From the NCBI RefSeq assembly GCF_030124145.1, contig NZ_JASKMS010000007.1:62001-126000 (forward strand): a DNA stretch of 64,000 nt, given 5' to 3'. Each line of letters begins with the position of its first letter. Positions within the stretch are counted from its first letter, which is position 1. Below the pieces are notes generated by a model. That model searched no databases and had not been told where the DNA came from. It was given only the letters and a program-made list of their open reading frames with translations. Both the position numbers and the translations under genes were made by a program. The stretch comes from Streptomyces sp. 378. Lineage in GTDB: Bacteria; Actinomycetota; Actinomycetes; Streptomycetales; Streptomycetaceae. Positions 19,484 through 28,248 of this stretch are shown here, one piece after another.

Positions 19484-21073
19484 GTGAGCTCGAAACCCGT
19501 CGTACTCATCGCTGAAGAGCTGTCGCCCGCCACCGTCGACGCCTTGGGCCCGGACTTCGAGATCCGCCACTGCAACGGCGCGGACCGGGCCGAGCTGCTC
19601 CCGGCCATCGCCGACGTGGACGCGATCCTGGTCCGTTCGGCCACCAAGGTCGACGCCGAGGCGATCGCCGCCGCGAGCAAGCTGAAGGTCGTCGCACGAG
19701 CCGGCGTCGGCCTGGACAACGTGGATGTCTCCGCCGCCACCAAGGCCGGTGTGATGGTCGTCAACGCCCCCACCTCGAACATCGTGACCGCCGCCGAACT
19801 GGCCTGTGGTCTGCTCGTCGCCACCGCCCGGAACATCCCGCAGGCGAACGCCGCGCTGAAGAACGGCGAGTGGAAGCGCAGCAAGTACACGGGTGTCGAG
19901 CTGGCCGAGAAGACCCTCGGTGTCGTCGGCCTCGGCCGCATCGGCGCGCTCGTCGCGCAGCGCATGTCGGCCTTCGGTATGAAGGTCGTCGCCTACGACC
20001 CCTATGTGCAGCCCGCCCGCGCCGCGCAGATGGGCGTCAAGGTGCTGTCGCTGGACGAACTGCTCGAGGTCTCCGACTTCATCACCGTCCACCTCCCCAA
20101 GACGCCCGAGACCCTCGGCCTGATCGGCGACGAGGCGCTGCGCAAGGTCAAGCCGAGCGTGCGCATCGTCAACGCCGCGCGCGGTGGGATCGTCGACGAG
20201 GAGGCGCTGTACTCCGCCCTCAAGGAGGGCCGGGTCGCCGGTGCCGGTCTCGACGTGTACGCGAAGGAGCCCTGCACGGACTCCCCGCTGTTCGAGTTCG
20301 ACCAGGTCGTCTGCACCCCGCACCTCGGTGCCTCCACCGACGAGGCGCAGGAGAAGGCCGGTATCGCCGTCGCCCGCTCGGTGCGTCTCGCCCTCGCCGG
20401 TGAGCTCGTGCCGGACGCGGTGAACGTGCAGGGTGGTGTCATCGCCGAGGACGTCAAGCCGGGCCTGCCGCTCGCCGAGCGCCTGGGCCGGATCTTCACC
20501 GCGCTCGCCGGTGAGGTCGCGGTCCGCCTCGACGTCGAGGTCTACGGTGAGATCACCCAGCACGATGTGAAGGTGCTGGAGCTGTCCGCGCTCAAGGGTG
20601 TCTTCGAGGACGTCGTCGACGAGACGGTGTCGTACGTCAACGCCCCGCTGTTCGCCCAGGAGCGGGGTGTCGAGGTGCGCCTCACCACCAGCTCCGAGGC
20701 GACCGACCACCGCAACGTCGTCACGGTGCGCGGCACCCTCGCCGATGGCGAGGAGGTGTCGGTGTCCGGCACGCTGGCCGGCCCCAAGCACCTGCAGAAG
20801 CTCGTCGCCGTCGGGGAGTTCGACGTCGACCTCGCGCTCGCCGACCACATGATCGTGCTGAAGTACGAGGACCGGCCGGGCGTCGTCGGCACGGTGGGCC
20901 GCATCCTCGGCGAGGCGGGTCTCAACATCGCCGGCATGCAGGTGTCGCGGGCGGCGGCCGGTGGCGAGGCGCTGGCGGTGCTGACCGTGGACGACACGGT
21001 GACCGCGGGCGTGCTGGCCGAGGTCGCTGCGGAGATCGGTGCCACGTCCGCGCGTTCCGTGAACCTGGCCTGA
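19484..21073 (+). CDS. serA: D-3-phosphoglycerate dehydrogenase
   Basis: A 529-residue enzyme catalysing the first step of serine synthesis (3-phosphoglycerate to 3-phosphohydroxypyruvate, NAD). This is the long type I form as in Mycobacterium. The catalytic/NAD core (about 1-310) has VGLGRIGALVAQRM, VNAARGGIVDEEAL and the catalytic His in TPHLGASTDEAQEKAG; an ASB domain (about 315-450) and a C-terminal ACT domain (about 457-529, with YEDRPGVVGTVGRILGEAG) give serine feedback control. GTG at 19484 has GAGGA 6 nt upstream; the frame 12 nt earlier adds only four residues. Confidence 0.96.
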   Translation: MSSKPVVLIAEELSPATVDALGPDFEIRHCNGADRAELLPAIADVDAILVRSATKVDAEAIAAASKLKVVARAGVGLDNVDVSAATKAGVMVVNAPTSNIVTAAELACGLLVATARNIPQANAALKNGEWKRSKYTGVELAEKTLGVVGLGRIGALVAQRMSAFGMKVVAYDPYVQPARAAQMGVKVLSLDELLEVSDFITVHLPKTPETLGLIGDEALRKVKPSVRIVNAARGGIVDEEALYSALKEGRVAGAGLDVYAKEPCTDSPLFEFDQVVCTPHLGASTDEAQEKAGIAVARSVRLALAGELVPDAVNVQGGVIAEDVKPGLPLAERLGRIFTALAGEVAVRLDVEVYGEITQHDVKVLELSALKGVFEDVVDETVSYVNAPLFAQERGVEVRLTTSSEATDHRNVVTVRGTLADGEEVSVSGTLAGPKHLQKLVAVGEFDVDLALADHMIVLKYEDRPGVVGTVGRILGEAGLNIAGMQVSRAAAGGEALAVLTVDDTVTAGVLAEVAAEIGATSARSVNLA

Positions 21074-21105
21074 CCTTCCCGGGGGCTTCGCCTCCGGGCC
21101 CCCGT

Positions 21106-22680
21106 TCACCGCGAGCGGGCTGATCCGCACACACCGGACGGGCTGACAGTGTCGGCCCGTTCGGTGTTTTCCCCCACCGGCACCCGGGCGGGGACCCGCC
21201 GCAGGGTCACCGCCGCCGCTGCCGCCGCCCCGGCCAGCAGGACCGCGCCCGTGATCGCCGCCGCGTGCATGCCGCCGGTGAAGGCCTCGCGTGCCGCCGT
21301 CGCCAGGGCGTCCCCCGCGCGCCCCGGAAGCCGGTCGGCCACGGCCAGGGCGCCGCCCAGGGTCTCGCGGGCCGCAGCGGGCGCAGAGCCCGGGATCTCG
21401 TGGCGGTAGACGGCCGTGCCGATGGAGCCGAGGAAGGCCATGCTCAGCGCGCCGCCGAACTCCGTGCCGGTCTCCAGCAGGGACGAGGCCGCACCCGCCT
21501 TCTCCACCGGGGCGGAGCTCAGGGCGAGGTCGGCCACCTGGGCCATGACGATGACGATGCCGCAGGCCAGGACGGCGCAGGCGGCCAGCAGCAGCCACAG
21601 GGAGTCCGTGCCGGCCAGGGCCAGCATCCCGTAGCCGCACGAGGCGACCGCGAAGCCGCCGCCGACGACGTATGCGCGGGGAACGCCCCGCCGGACGAGG
21701 TGGGCGCCGACCGGGGCCGCGAGTCCGATGGGCACCGACGGCAGCAGGCTCCACAGCGCCGCCTCCAGAGGGCCGTTGTCCAGGACCGACTGGATGTACT
21801 GGGTCGTGAAGTAGGCCGAGCCCATCATGCCGAAGGCGGCGACGAGGTTGAGGACGACGGCCGGGCTGAAGCCGCGGCCCCGGAACAGTTCGGGGGAGAT
21901 CAGCGGGGAGGCCGCCGTGCGCTGGCGGTGGACGAACAGCGCGGCGAAAAGCAGGCCGACGGTCACCGACATCACGTACCGCACGTTCCAGCCCTCGGAC
22001 GCGAGTTCCTTCAGGCCGTAGATCACGGGGAGCACCGCCGCCATCGACAGGGGGACGCTCAGCAGGTCGAAGCGGCCGGGGTCCGGGGTGCGCGACTCGG
22101 GCAGCAGCACGGGGCCGAGGACGAGGAGCAGCAGCATCGCGGGCAGGTTGACCAGGAAGACCGAGCCCCACCAGAAGTGCTCGACGAGCACCCCGCTCAT
22201 GACCGAGCCGAGCGCGATGCCGGCCGTCATCACGCCCGACCACACCCCGATCGCCTTGGTGCGCTGCGCGGGGTCGGTGAACATCGTGCGCACGAGCGCC
22301 ATCGTGGAGGGCATCAGAGTCGCGCCGCCGATGCCGAGGACCGCGCGGGCGGCGATGAGGGTCTCGGCACTGGTGGCGTAGGCCGCGACCAGGGAGGCCG
22401 CGCCGAAGGCGGCGGCGCCGATCAGCAGGAGCCTGCGGCGGCCGATGCGGTCGCCGAGCGAGCCCATCGTCATCAGCAGGCCGGCCAGTACGAAGCCGTA
22501 GATGTCGAAGATCCACAGCTGCTGAGTGGCGCTCGGTTCCAGGTCGGCGCTGATCGCGGGAATCGCGAAGTAGAGGACGGAGACGTCCATCGACACCAGC
22601 AGCAGCGGAAGCATCAGCACGCCGAGGGCCGTCCATTCGCGTCGGCCGGCGAGGGCGGGAGGGCGCGGGTTCGTCGTCAT
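21106..22680 (-). CDS. MFS drug exporter, DHA2 (EmrB/QacA) family
   Basis: A 524-residue, 14-helix drug:H+ antiporter. Family signatures visible: LDV-like MDVSVLYFAIPAIS in TM1, GSLGDRIGRRRLLLIGA (motif A, about 75-91), RAVLGIGGATLMPSTMALV (about 112-130), and GVMTAGIALGSVMSGVLVEH (motif C, about 155-174), which marks exporters. Start ATG 22680 has no ribosome binding site but a TACAGT -10 lies 7 nt upstream with a TAGACA -35 at 17-bp spacing, so translation is probably leaderless. It is divergent from a TetR gene, the usual repressor-exporter arrangement, and several short repeats lie between them. Confidence 0.92.
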   Translation of the reverse strand: MTTNPRPPALAGRREWTALGVLMLPLLLVSMDVSVLYFAIPAISADLEPSATQQLWIFDIYGFVLAGLLMTMGSLGDRIGRRRLLLIGAAAFGAASLVAAYATSAETLIAARAVLGIGGATLMPSTMALVRTMFTDPAQRTKAIGVWSGVMTAGIALGSVMSGVLVEHFWWGSVFLVNLPAMLLLLVLGPVLLPESRTPDPGRFDLLSVPLSMAAVLPVIYGLKELASEGWNVRYVMSVTVGLLFAALFVHRQRTAASPLISPELFRGRGFSPAVVLNLVAAFGMMGSAYFTTQYIQSVLDNGPLEAALWSLLPSVPIGLAAPVGAHLVRRGVPRAYVVGGGFAVASCGYGMLALAGTDSLWLLLAACAVLACGIVIVMAQVADLALSSAPVEKAGAASSLLETGTEFGGALSMAFLGSIGTAVYRHEIPGSAPAAARETLGGALAVADRLPGRAGDALATAAREAFTGGMHAAAITGAVLLAGAAAAAAVTLRRVPARVPVGENTERADTVSPSGVCGSARSR

Positions 22681-22687
22681 GGGCAGG

Positions 22688-22716
22688 ACTGTACGAGCGT
22701 CTTAAACGTATGTCTA
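22688..22716 (-). promoter_or_regulatory. promoter of the MFS exporter
   Basis: On the minus strand TAGACA (22716-22711) and TACAGT (22693-22688) are separated by exactly 17 bp; the -10 ends 7 nt before the ATG. Five of six -35 positions match TTGACA. The repeats of the putative TetR operator overlap the -35. Confidence 0.6.
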
Positions 22717-22740
22717 GTACGACTGTCTAATACGATCGTC
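22692..22740. promoter_or_regulatory. putative TetR operator region
   Basis: This 50-bp stretch is unusually AT-rich for the window and holds three imperfect direct copies of TACGANYGTCT (from 22692, 22718 and 22731), plus an inverted CGTAT/ATACG pair. It covers the -35 of the exporter and is upstream of the TetR start at 22767. Its position and repeat structure suggest binding by the adjacent TetR protein. Confidence 0.5.
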
Positions 22741-22766
22741 TGGATCGAGGGGTAAGGTGGCGAGGC

Positions 22767-23342
22767 ATGGGACACCGTGAGGATCTGCTCGAGGGCGCCA
22801 AGCGCTGCCTGCTGGCCAAGGGCTTCCTGCGCACGACAGCGCGCGACATCGTCAAGGAGTCGGGCACCAACCTGGCATCGATCGGCTACCACTACGGCTC
22901 GAAGGACGCGCTGCTGGCGCAGGCGTACGTCGAGATGGTGGAGGGCATGTCCGACGCCTTCGAAGGTGGCGAACCGCGCGGCGAGCCGGGGTCCCTGGAA
23001 CGGTTCACCGGGGTGTGGGCGAACATCATCGGGACCATGCGCGACCCCGGGTCCATGTGGCGTCTCAGCATGGAGATCGTCGCCATGGGGGACCAGTTGC
23101 CGGAAGTGCGGGAGCATCTCGCACGGGCCCAGCGGGAGGGGGCGCGCGGCATCGTCACGCTCTTCCACGGCGGGCACGAGGACGAGGTGACGGACGAGCA
23201 GGTGGACACCCTCGGGTACTTCTACCTGACGCTGATGATGGGGCTCATGGCGCAGTGGACCTTCGACCCGAAGAGCGCGCCGGAGGCGGAGCAACTCGCC
23301 GCCGGGCTCCGCCGGGTGATCGAGGCCGCCGAGGGAAAGTGA
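22767..23342 (+). CDS. TetR family transcriptional regulator
   Basis: A 191-residue repressor-type regulator. Residues about 5-50 form the TetR helix-turn-helix (REDLLEGAKRCLLAKGFLRT ... YHYGSKDALLAQAYVE, with the conserved Tyr-His-Tyr before the recognition helix end). The rest is the variable ligand-binding helical bundle. It is divergent from the MFS exporter and most probably controls it and itself. TAAGGT ends 8 nt before the ATG; GGCGAGG could also act as a ribosome binding site. Confidence 0.9.
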   Translation: MGHREDLLEGAKRCLLAKGFLRTTARDIVKESGTNLASIGYHYGSKDALLAQAYVEMVEGMSDAFEGGEPRGEPGSLERFTGVWANIIGTMRDPGSMWRLSMEIVAMGDQLPEVREHLARAQREGARGIVTLFHGGHEDEVTDEQVDTLGYFYLTLMMGLMAQWTFDPKSAPEAEQLAAGLRRVIEAAEGK

Positions 23343-23352
23343 CGCGTCCCCC

Positions 23353-23475
23353 TCACCCGGGGGCGTCGACGGGCGGATCGATGGCGGACGCGGTGTGGGG
23401 GGCGGCCCGGATGGTGCCGACCGCGGCCCGGGTCACCTCGGCGCGGGGCGTGCGGCCGGCGGCCTCGACGGTCAT
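23353..23475 (-). pseudogene. ORF fragment following an in-frame TGA
   Basis: From ATG at 23475 a 40-residue frame (MTVEAAGRTPRAEVTRAAV...) has nearly every codon ending in G or C, so it looks coding. It is in the same reading frame as the 44-residue ORF just upstream and separated from it only by TGA-GTG. Together they could be one 86-residue gene interrupted by a nonsense mutation, or two tiny coupled ORFs. No domain is recognised. It ends just inside the space before the convergent TetR gene. Confidence 0.4.
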
Positions 23476-23478
23476 CAC

Positions 23479-23613
23479 TCACTCGGCGTCGTGCGCGGGC
23501 AGGGTGTGCAGGGTCAGGAAGTCCGCCACCGCCGCACGGAACGTGGCGTCCCCGCCACCGGCCAGGATGCTGTCCAGGTCCAGCAGCAGAGGCAGCGACG
23601 AGGCGGTCCTCAC
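23479..23613 (-). CDS. 44-residue ORF overlapping the pucR stop
   Basis: GTG at 23613 overlaps the stop of the PucR gene (sequence CTGTGAGG), so translation would be coupled to it. The product contains [20 protein letters not shown] and ends TLPAHDAE. About 93% of codons end in G or C, which supports real coding. TGA at 23479 ends it, but the frame continues open downstream for another 41 codons. Either a genuine micro-protein or the 5' part of a broken gene; function unknown. Confidence 0.5.
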   Translation of the reverse strand: MRTASSLPLLLDLDSILAGGGDATFRAAVADFLTLHTLPAHDAE

Positions 23614-24989
23614 AGCCGGTGTGCCTTCAGGGTCATGTGCAGCAGCAGGCGGTCCTCGCCGTCGTCCAGGTCGAGTCCGGTGAGCTTCTCGATCCGGGAC
23701 AGGCGGTAGTACAGGGTCTGGCGGTGGACGCCCAGCTCGGCGGCGGCCCGGGCGGCCTGGCCGGCGCAGTCGAGGTAGACCTCGGCCGTCCGGGCGAGTT
23801 CGTGGTGGACCGGAGCGAGCAGGGTCCGGGCGACGGGGTCGCGGGCGATCTCCGGGGGCAGGGCGGTCAGCAGCCGGAACGGCCCGATCGACGTCCACTG
23901 CGCTACGGGCCCCAGCCGCGCCTCGGCCAGCGCCGCCCGGGCGGCCGCCGACGCCTCCCACCAGGCGGCCGCCAGGTCGGCGAGGCCGGAACGGGGGGTG
24001 GCGACCCCGGCGGCGACACCGGCGGTGTCGCGCGACGCGCCACCGCGGCGGCCGGACGGGGGGGCACCGGCCGCTCCGTCGGCCGACGCCGTGGGGCGGG
24101 ACCTGGCGGAACGTGACATCCCGGCCGGCCCGCCCACCCCGTTCGCCGCGTCGTCCGAACCGCCTGCGGCGGCTCCGCCCGGACCACCGGAGCCCGGCCC
24201 CTGCCCGGCCGCGCTCGCCGGGCCGCCCGCCCCGCGCACCCGCTCCAGCAGCCGCCCCGCCGCCGTGGTGGCCGGAGTCAGGACCTCGGGGGAGCGCAGA
24301 CGCAGGAGCACGGCCACGCACTGGGCCGTCGCCCCCCACGGCAGGGTGCACAGGGCCGTCGCGCCGGGCACCGCGCGCACCGACGGGGCGTCGTCCGGAT
24401 CGGCCGAGGGCCAGGGGGCGACGCACACCAGGGTGTGCGGACCGTCGGCTCGGGCACCGAGGGCCGTGCGGAGCTCGGCGACGGCCATGTCGCTCTGCCA
24501 GCCGCGCTCGGCGGTGAGCACGGCCCGGAGCTCGCGGCTGAGGTCGGCGCCGTGCTGCGCCTCGTCCGCGAGGAGGGCACCGATGCGGGCCGTGACCCGC
24601 ATGGCGTCGGAGAGCCGGCGCTCGCTCGGGCCGGGATCGTCGTCCAGGAGCCAGACATAGCCGTGGACCACGCCCCGGTGGCGGACGGGGAGGCAGATCC
24701 GGCCCCGGTAGACACCGGCCTCCGGGGTCGGGGGGATACGGACGGGACCCGTCGCCCGCGTGATGCCGAAGCCCTCGAACCAGGCGCGGACCGCCGCCGT
24801 CGAGCGGCGGGTGAGGATCGAGCGGGTGCGCACGGGGTCCAGGGCCGACGGATCGAGGTCGCCCTCACTGTCGTACGCCCCGAAGGCGATCAGCTCGAAG
24901 TCCCGGTTCTCCAGGGTCGCGGGCGCGCCGAGCAGCTCCGAGATCTCGTCGACCAGCTCCTCGTAGTCGCCCCTGTGTTCCGACGTCAC
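23610..24989 (-). CDS. PucR family transcriptional regulator of proline catabolism (putative)
   Basis: A 459-residue regulator (if GTG at 24989 is used; ATG at 25028 adds 13 residues). The N-terminal part resembles a GAF-like sensor ([17 protein letters not shown]). The C-terminal PucR helix-turn-helix is clear: [20 protein letters not shown], near the end. Between them, residues about 245-320 are an unusual Gly/Ala/Ser-rich low-complexity insertion. It is divergent from proline dehydrogenase, and PucR-type regulators commonly activate catabolic genes next to them, so control of the proline operon is inferred. No clear ribosome binding site decides the start. Confidence 0.85.
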   Translation of the reverse strand: MTSEHRGDYEELVDEISELLGAPATLENRDFELIAFGAYDSEGDLDPSALDPVRTRSILTRRSTAAVRAWFEGFGITRATGPVRIPPTPEAGVYRGRICLPVRHRGVVHGYVWLLDDDPGPSERRLSDAMRVTARIGALLADEAQHGADLSRELRAVLTAERGWQSDMAVAELRTALGARADGPHTLVCVAPWPSADPDDAPSVRAVPGATALCTLPWGATAQCVAVLLRLRSPEVLTPATTAAGRLLERVRGAGGPASAAGQGPGSGGPGGAAAGGSDDAANGVGGPAGMSRSARSRPTASADGAAGAPPSGRRGGASRDTAGVAAGVATPRSGLADLAAAWWEASAAARAALAEARLGPVAQWTSIGPFRLLTALPPEIARDPVARTLLAPVHHELARTAEVYLDCAGQAARAAAELGVHRQTLYYRLSRIEKLTGLDLDDGEDRLLLHMTLKAHRL

Positions 24990-25180
24990 CCGGACATTGT
25001 CCCGCACTTCCCGAACCCCTTCATACATCTGTCTGAGATCTGCGGCACGGATGCGTGACAGCTGTCGATGGCAGACGATCGAAGGGATCCTTAGGTTTCA
25101 CGGTGGTTCTCCGTGCCGTACCCGACGCGTCGTCCGCGAGAGGTCCGGCCCTCACGTTGCTTGTGCTCTGGAGGTGCCCC

Positions 25181-26107
25181 GTGCTGGGTCCCGTGATTCT
25201 CGCCGCGTCGCGCAGCGACCGGCTGCGACGCCTGATCTCGGCGGCCCCGGTGACCAAGCAGGTCGTCGACCGCTTCATCCCGGGCGAGGACGTCGACGAC
25301 ATCGTGCCCGTCATCCGGAAGCTGACCGGGCAGGGCCTGGAGCTGACGATGGACGTCGTCGGCGAGGACATGACCAATCCCGCGCAGGCCGTCGCCGCCC
25401 GGGACGCCTACCTGGAGCTCGTCGACCGCCTCAAACCGCTGGAGCTCGGCACCCGCGCCGAGATGTCGGTGAAGCTGTCGATGTTCGGTCAGGCGCTTCA
25501 GGACGGCCATGAGCTGGCCCTGAAGAACGTCCGCCCGGTCGTCGAGGCCGCCGCCGAGATCGGCACCACGGTCACACTCGACGCCGAGGACCACACCACG
25601 CTGGACTCGATGTTCGCCATCCACGAGGAACTGCGGAAGGACTTCCCGCAGACCGGCTGCGTCATCCAGGCCTACCTCTTCCGCACCGAGGACGACGCCC
25701 GCCGCCTCGCCGCGAGCGGCAGCCGGGTCCGTCTGGTCAAGGGCGCCTACAAGGAACCGGCCTCGGTCGCGTACCAGGACAGGCAGGAGATCGACCGGGC
25801 ATACGTGCGGATCCTGCGGACGTTGATGGAGGGGGAGGGGTACCCGATGATCGGGTCCCACGACCCGCGCCTGATCGCGATCGGCCAGGAACTCGCCCAC
25901 CGGGCCGGGCGCAAGCCCGACGAGTACGAGTTCCAGATGCTCTACGGCATCCGCGGCGAAGAGCACCTGCGGCTGGCCGCCGAGGGCCACCGGATGCGGG
26001 TGTACACCGCCTACGGCACCGACTGGTACGGCTACTTCATGCGGCGCCTCGCGGAGAAGCCGGCGAACCTGCGCTTCTTCGCCAGGAGTGTGATCACACG
26101 TGGCTGA
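25181..26107 (+). CDS. pruB: proline dehydrogenase
   Basis: A 308-residue monofunctional FAD enzyme that oxidises proline to pyrroline-5-carboxylate, first step of proline catabolism. The TIM-barrel motifs are present: VSVKLSMFGQAL-like early strand, TLDAEDHT, VIQAYLFRTEDDARRLA, RLVKGAYKEPASVAYQ and GSHDPRLI, then YEFQMLYGIRGEE near the end. GTG at 25181 has GGAGG 7 nt upstream; the longer frame is not conserved. The last 23 codons lie inside a 133-bp tandem repeat, and the current C-terminus (SVITRG) differs from the ending encoded by the last repeat copy (SMLTKG). It is followed by P5C dehydrogenase. Confidence 0.93.
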   Translation: MLGPVILAASRSDRLRRLISAAPVTKQVVDRFIPGEDVDDIVPVIRKLTGQGLELTMDVVGEDMTNPAQAVAARDAYLELVDRLKPLELGTRAEMSVKLSMFGQALQDGHELALKNVRPVVEAAAEIGTTVTLDAEDHTTLDSMFAIHEELRKDFPQTGCVIQAYLFRTEDDARRLAASGSRVRLVKGAYKEPASVAYQDRQEIDRAYVRILRTLMEGEGYPMIGSHDPRLIAIGQELAHRAGRKPDEYEFQMLYGIRGEEHLRLAAEGHRMRVYTAYGTDWYGYFMRRLAEKPANLRFFARSVITRG

Positions 26108-26484
26108 TGGAACGAGCCTGTGCTGCGGCCCCTGCCGGGGGTCCGGGGGTCGCCCCCCGGGAAGGCACGGCATGCGGCGCCTCGCGGAGAAGCCGGCGAA
26201 CCTGCGCTTCTTCGCCAGGAGTGTGATCACACGTGGCTGATGGAACGAGCCTGTGCTGCGGCCCCTGCCGGGGGTCCGGGGGTCGCCCCCCGGGAAGGCA
26301 CGGCATGCGGCGCCTCGCGGAGAAGCCGGCGAACCTGCGCTTCTTCGCCAGGAGTGTGATCACACGTGGCTGATGGAACGAGCCTGTGCTGCGGCCCCTG
26401 CCGGGGGTCCGGGGGTCGCCCCCCGGGAAGGCACAGCATGCGGCGCCTCGCGGAGAAGCCGGCGAACCTGCGTTTCTTCGCCCG
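26039..26484 (+). repeat. 133-bp tandem repeat, three full copies plus one partial
   Basis: Copies begin at 26039, 26172, 26305 and 26438, each exactly 133 bp apart. Copies 1 to 3 are identical except for one base near the end of copy 3. Each copy contains the last 23 codons and stop of proline dehydrogenase plus 64 bp of GC-rich spacer; the fourth copy keeps only the coding part and then diverges, ending SMLTKG. Because 133 is not a multiple of three, each copy lies in a different frame relative to the gene. Every full copy carries the perfect palindrome GTGTGATCACAC (26088, 26221, 26354). Confidence 0.95.
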
Positions 26485-26542
26485 AAGCATGCTCACCAAG
26501 GGCTGAGACCGAATCACCGCTCAGTAAGGAGTTACGGAAAAC

Positions 26543-28174
26543 ATGGACGCTGTGACCCAGGTCCCCACCCCCGTCAACGAGCCGGTGCGCGGCTACGCCC
26601 CCGGCTCGCCGGAACGGGCGCGGCTGGAGGCCCGGCTGAAGGAGCTGGCCGACAACCCGATCGACCTGCCCTGCACCATCGGCGGTGAGAAGCGGATGGG
26701 CGGCGGCGAGGCCTTCCAGGTCGTCCAGCCGCACCACCACCAGGCCGTGCTCGGCACCTACCGCAACGCCACGCAGGCGGACGCCCAGGACGCGATCGAC
26801 GCGGCCCTGGCCGCCGCGCCCGCCTGGCGCGCCATGTCCTTCGACGACCGCGCGGCGATCATCCTGCGCGCCGCCGAGCTGCTGGCCGGCCCCTGGCGCG
26901 AGACGCTCGCCGCCTCGACCATGCTCGGCCAGTCCAAGACCGCCCAGCAGGCCGAGATCGACACGCCCTGCGAGCTGGTCGACTTCTGGCGGTTCAACGT
27001 CTCCTACGCCCGCGACCTGCTGGCCGAGCAGCCGCCGGCGAACGCCCCGGGCGTGTGGAACCGTCTGGACCACCGCCCGCTGGAGGGCTTCGTCTACGCG
27101 ATCACGCCCTTCAACTTCACCGCGATCGCGGGCAACCTGCCGACGGCCCCGGCCCTGATGGGCAACGTCGTCGTCTGGAAGCCGTCCCCGACGCAGACGC
27201 ACGCCGCCGTGCTGCTCATGCAGCTGCTGGAGGAGGCCGGTCTGCCCAAGGGCGTCATCAACCTCGTCACCGGTGACGGCATCGAGGTCTCCAAGGTCGC
27301 CTTGGAGCACCGCGACCTCGCCGGTATCCACTTCACCGGCTCGACCCCCACCTTCCAGTACCTGTGGAAGACGGTCGGCGCGAACATCGAGAAGTACCGC
27401 ACCTACCCGCGCCTCGTCGGCGAGACGGGCGGCAAGGACTTCCTCGTCGCCCACCCCTCGGCCGACCCGGCGATCCTCAAGACCGCCCTGACCCGCGGTG
27501 CCTTCGAGTACCAGGGCCAGAAGTGCAGCGCCACGTCCCGGGCGTACATCCCCGCCTCGATCTGGAACTCCGGCTTCAAGGAGGAGTTCGCCGCCGAGGT
27601 CGACGGCATCAAGATGGGTGACGTCACCGACCTGTCGAACTTCATCGGCGCCGTCATCGACGAGCGTGCCTTCGCCAAGAACAAGGCCGCCATCGACCGC
27701 GCCGAGGGCGACGCCTCCTGCACGATCGTCGCGGGCGGCACCTACGACGACTCCGAGGGCTGGTTCGTCCGTCCGACGGTCATCGAGTGCACGGACCCGG
27801 AGAACGAGGTCTTGCGCACCGAGTACTTCGGCCCGATCCTCGCCGTGCACGTCTACGAGGACGACAGGTACGACGAGATGCTGACCCAGATGGAGGCCGT
27901 CTCCGACTACGCCCTGACCGGCTCGGTCATCGCGGGCGACCGCGCCGCGGCCGCCCACACGGCTCACCGGCTGCGTTACGCGGCCGGCAACTTCTACATC
28001 AACGACAAGTCGACCGGTGCCGTCGTCGGCCAGCAGCCCTTCGGCGGCGGCCGTGCCTCCGGCACCAACGACAAGGCCGGCGCCCCGCAGAACCTGATGC
28101 GCTGGACCCTGACCCGTGCCATCAAGGAGACGCTGGTCCCGCCGACCGACTACACCTACCCGCACATGGGCTGA
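26543..28174 (+). CDS. pruA: L-glutamate gamma-semialdehyde (P5C) dehydrogenase
   Basis: A 543-residue aldehyde dehydrogenase that oxidises glutamate semialdehyde to glutamate with NAD, completing proline breakdown. Motifs: ITPFNFTAIAGNLP (about 188-201), FTGSTPTFQYLWK, catalytic Glu in LVGETGGKDF, catalytic Cys in YQGQKCSATSRAYIP, and PFGGGRASGTNDKAGA near the C-terminus. Length is that of the monofunctional family. AAGGAG lies about 10 nt before the ATG. It follows proline dehydrogenase across the repeat array and is probably co-transcribed or served by the repeat-containing spacer. Confidence 0.96.
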   Translation: MDAVTQVPTPVNEPVRGYAPGSPERARLEARLKELADNPIDLPCTIGGEKRMGGGEAFQVVQPHHHQAVLGTYRNATQADAQDAIDAALAAAPAWRAMSFDDRAAIILRAAELLAGPWRETLAASTMLGQSKTAQQAEIDTPCELVDFWRFNVSYARDLLAEQPPANAPGVWNRLDHRPLEGFVYAITPFNFTAIAGNLPTAPALMGNVVVWKPSPTQTHAAVLLMQLLEEAGLPKGVINLVTGDGIEVSKVALEHRDLAGIHFTGSTPTFQYLWKTVGANIEKYRTYPRLVGETGGKDFLVAHPSADPAILKTALTRGAFEYQGQKCSATSRAYIPASIWNSGFKEEFAAEVDGIKMGDVTDLSNFIGAVIDERAFAKNKAAIDRAEGDASCTIVAGGTYDDSEGWFVRPTVIECTDPENEVLRTEYFGPILAVHVYEDDRYDEMLTQMEAVSDYALTGSVIAGDRAAAAHTAHRLRYAAGNFYINDKSTGAVVGQQPFGGGRASGTNDKAGAPQNLMRWTLTRAIKETLVPPTDYTYPHMG

Positions 28175-28186
28175 CACCCGGCCTCA

Positions 28187-28223
28187 CCGACGGGCCAGGT
28201 CGCGAAACGACCTGGCCCGTCGG
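28187..28223 (+). terminator. terminator of the proline operon
   Basis: CCGACGGGCCAGGTCG and CGACCTGGCCCGTCGG form a 15 to 16-bp stem with a short loop, starting 13 nt after the P5C dehydrogenase stop. Confidence 0.88.
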
Positions 28224-28248
28224 CGTGTCCGCGCGGAAGACTGGCCCG

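Noticed and set aside
26120..26555. Overlapping 79 to 100-codon frames inside the tandem repeat
   Set aside because: They arise from the 133-bp periodicity shifting frame and have no start signals.
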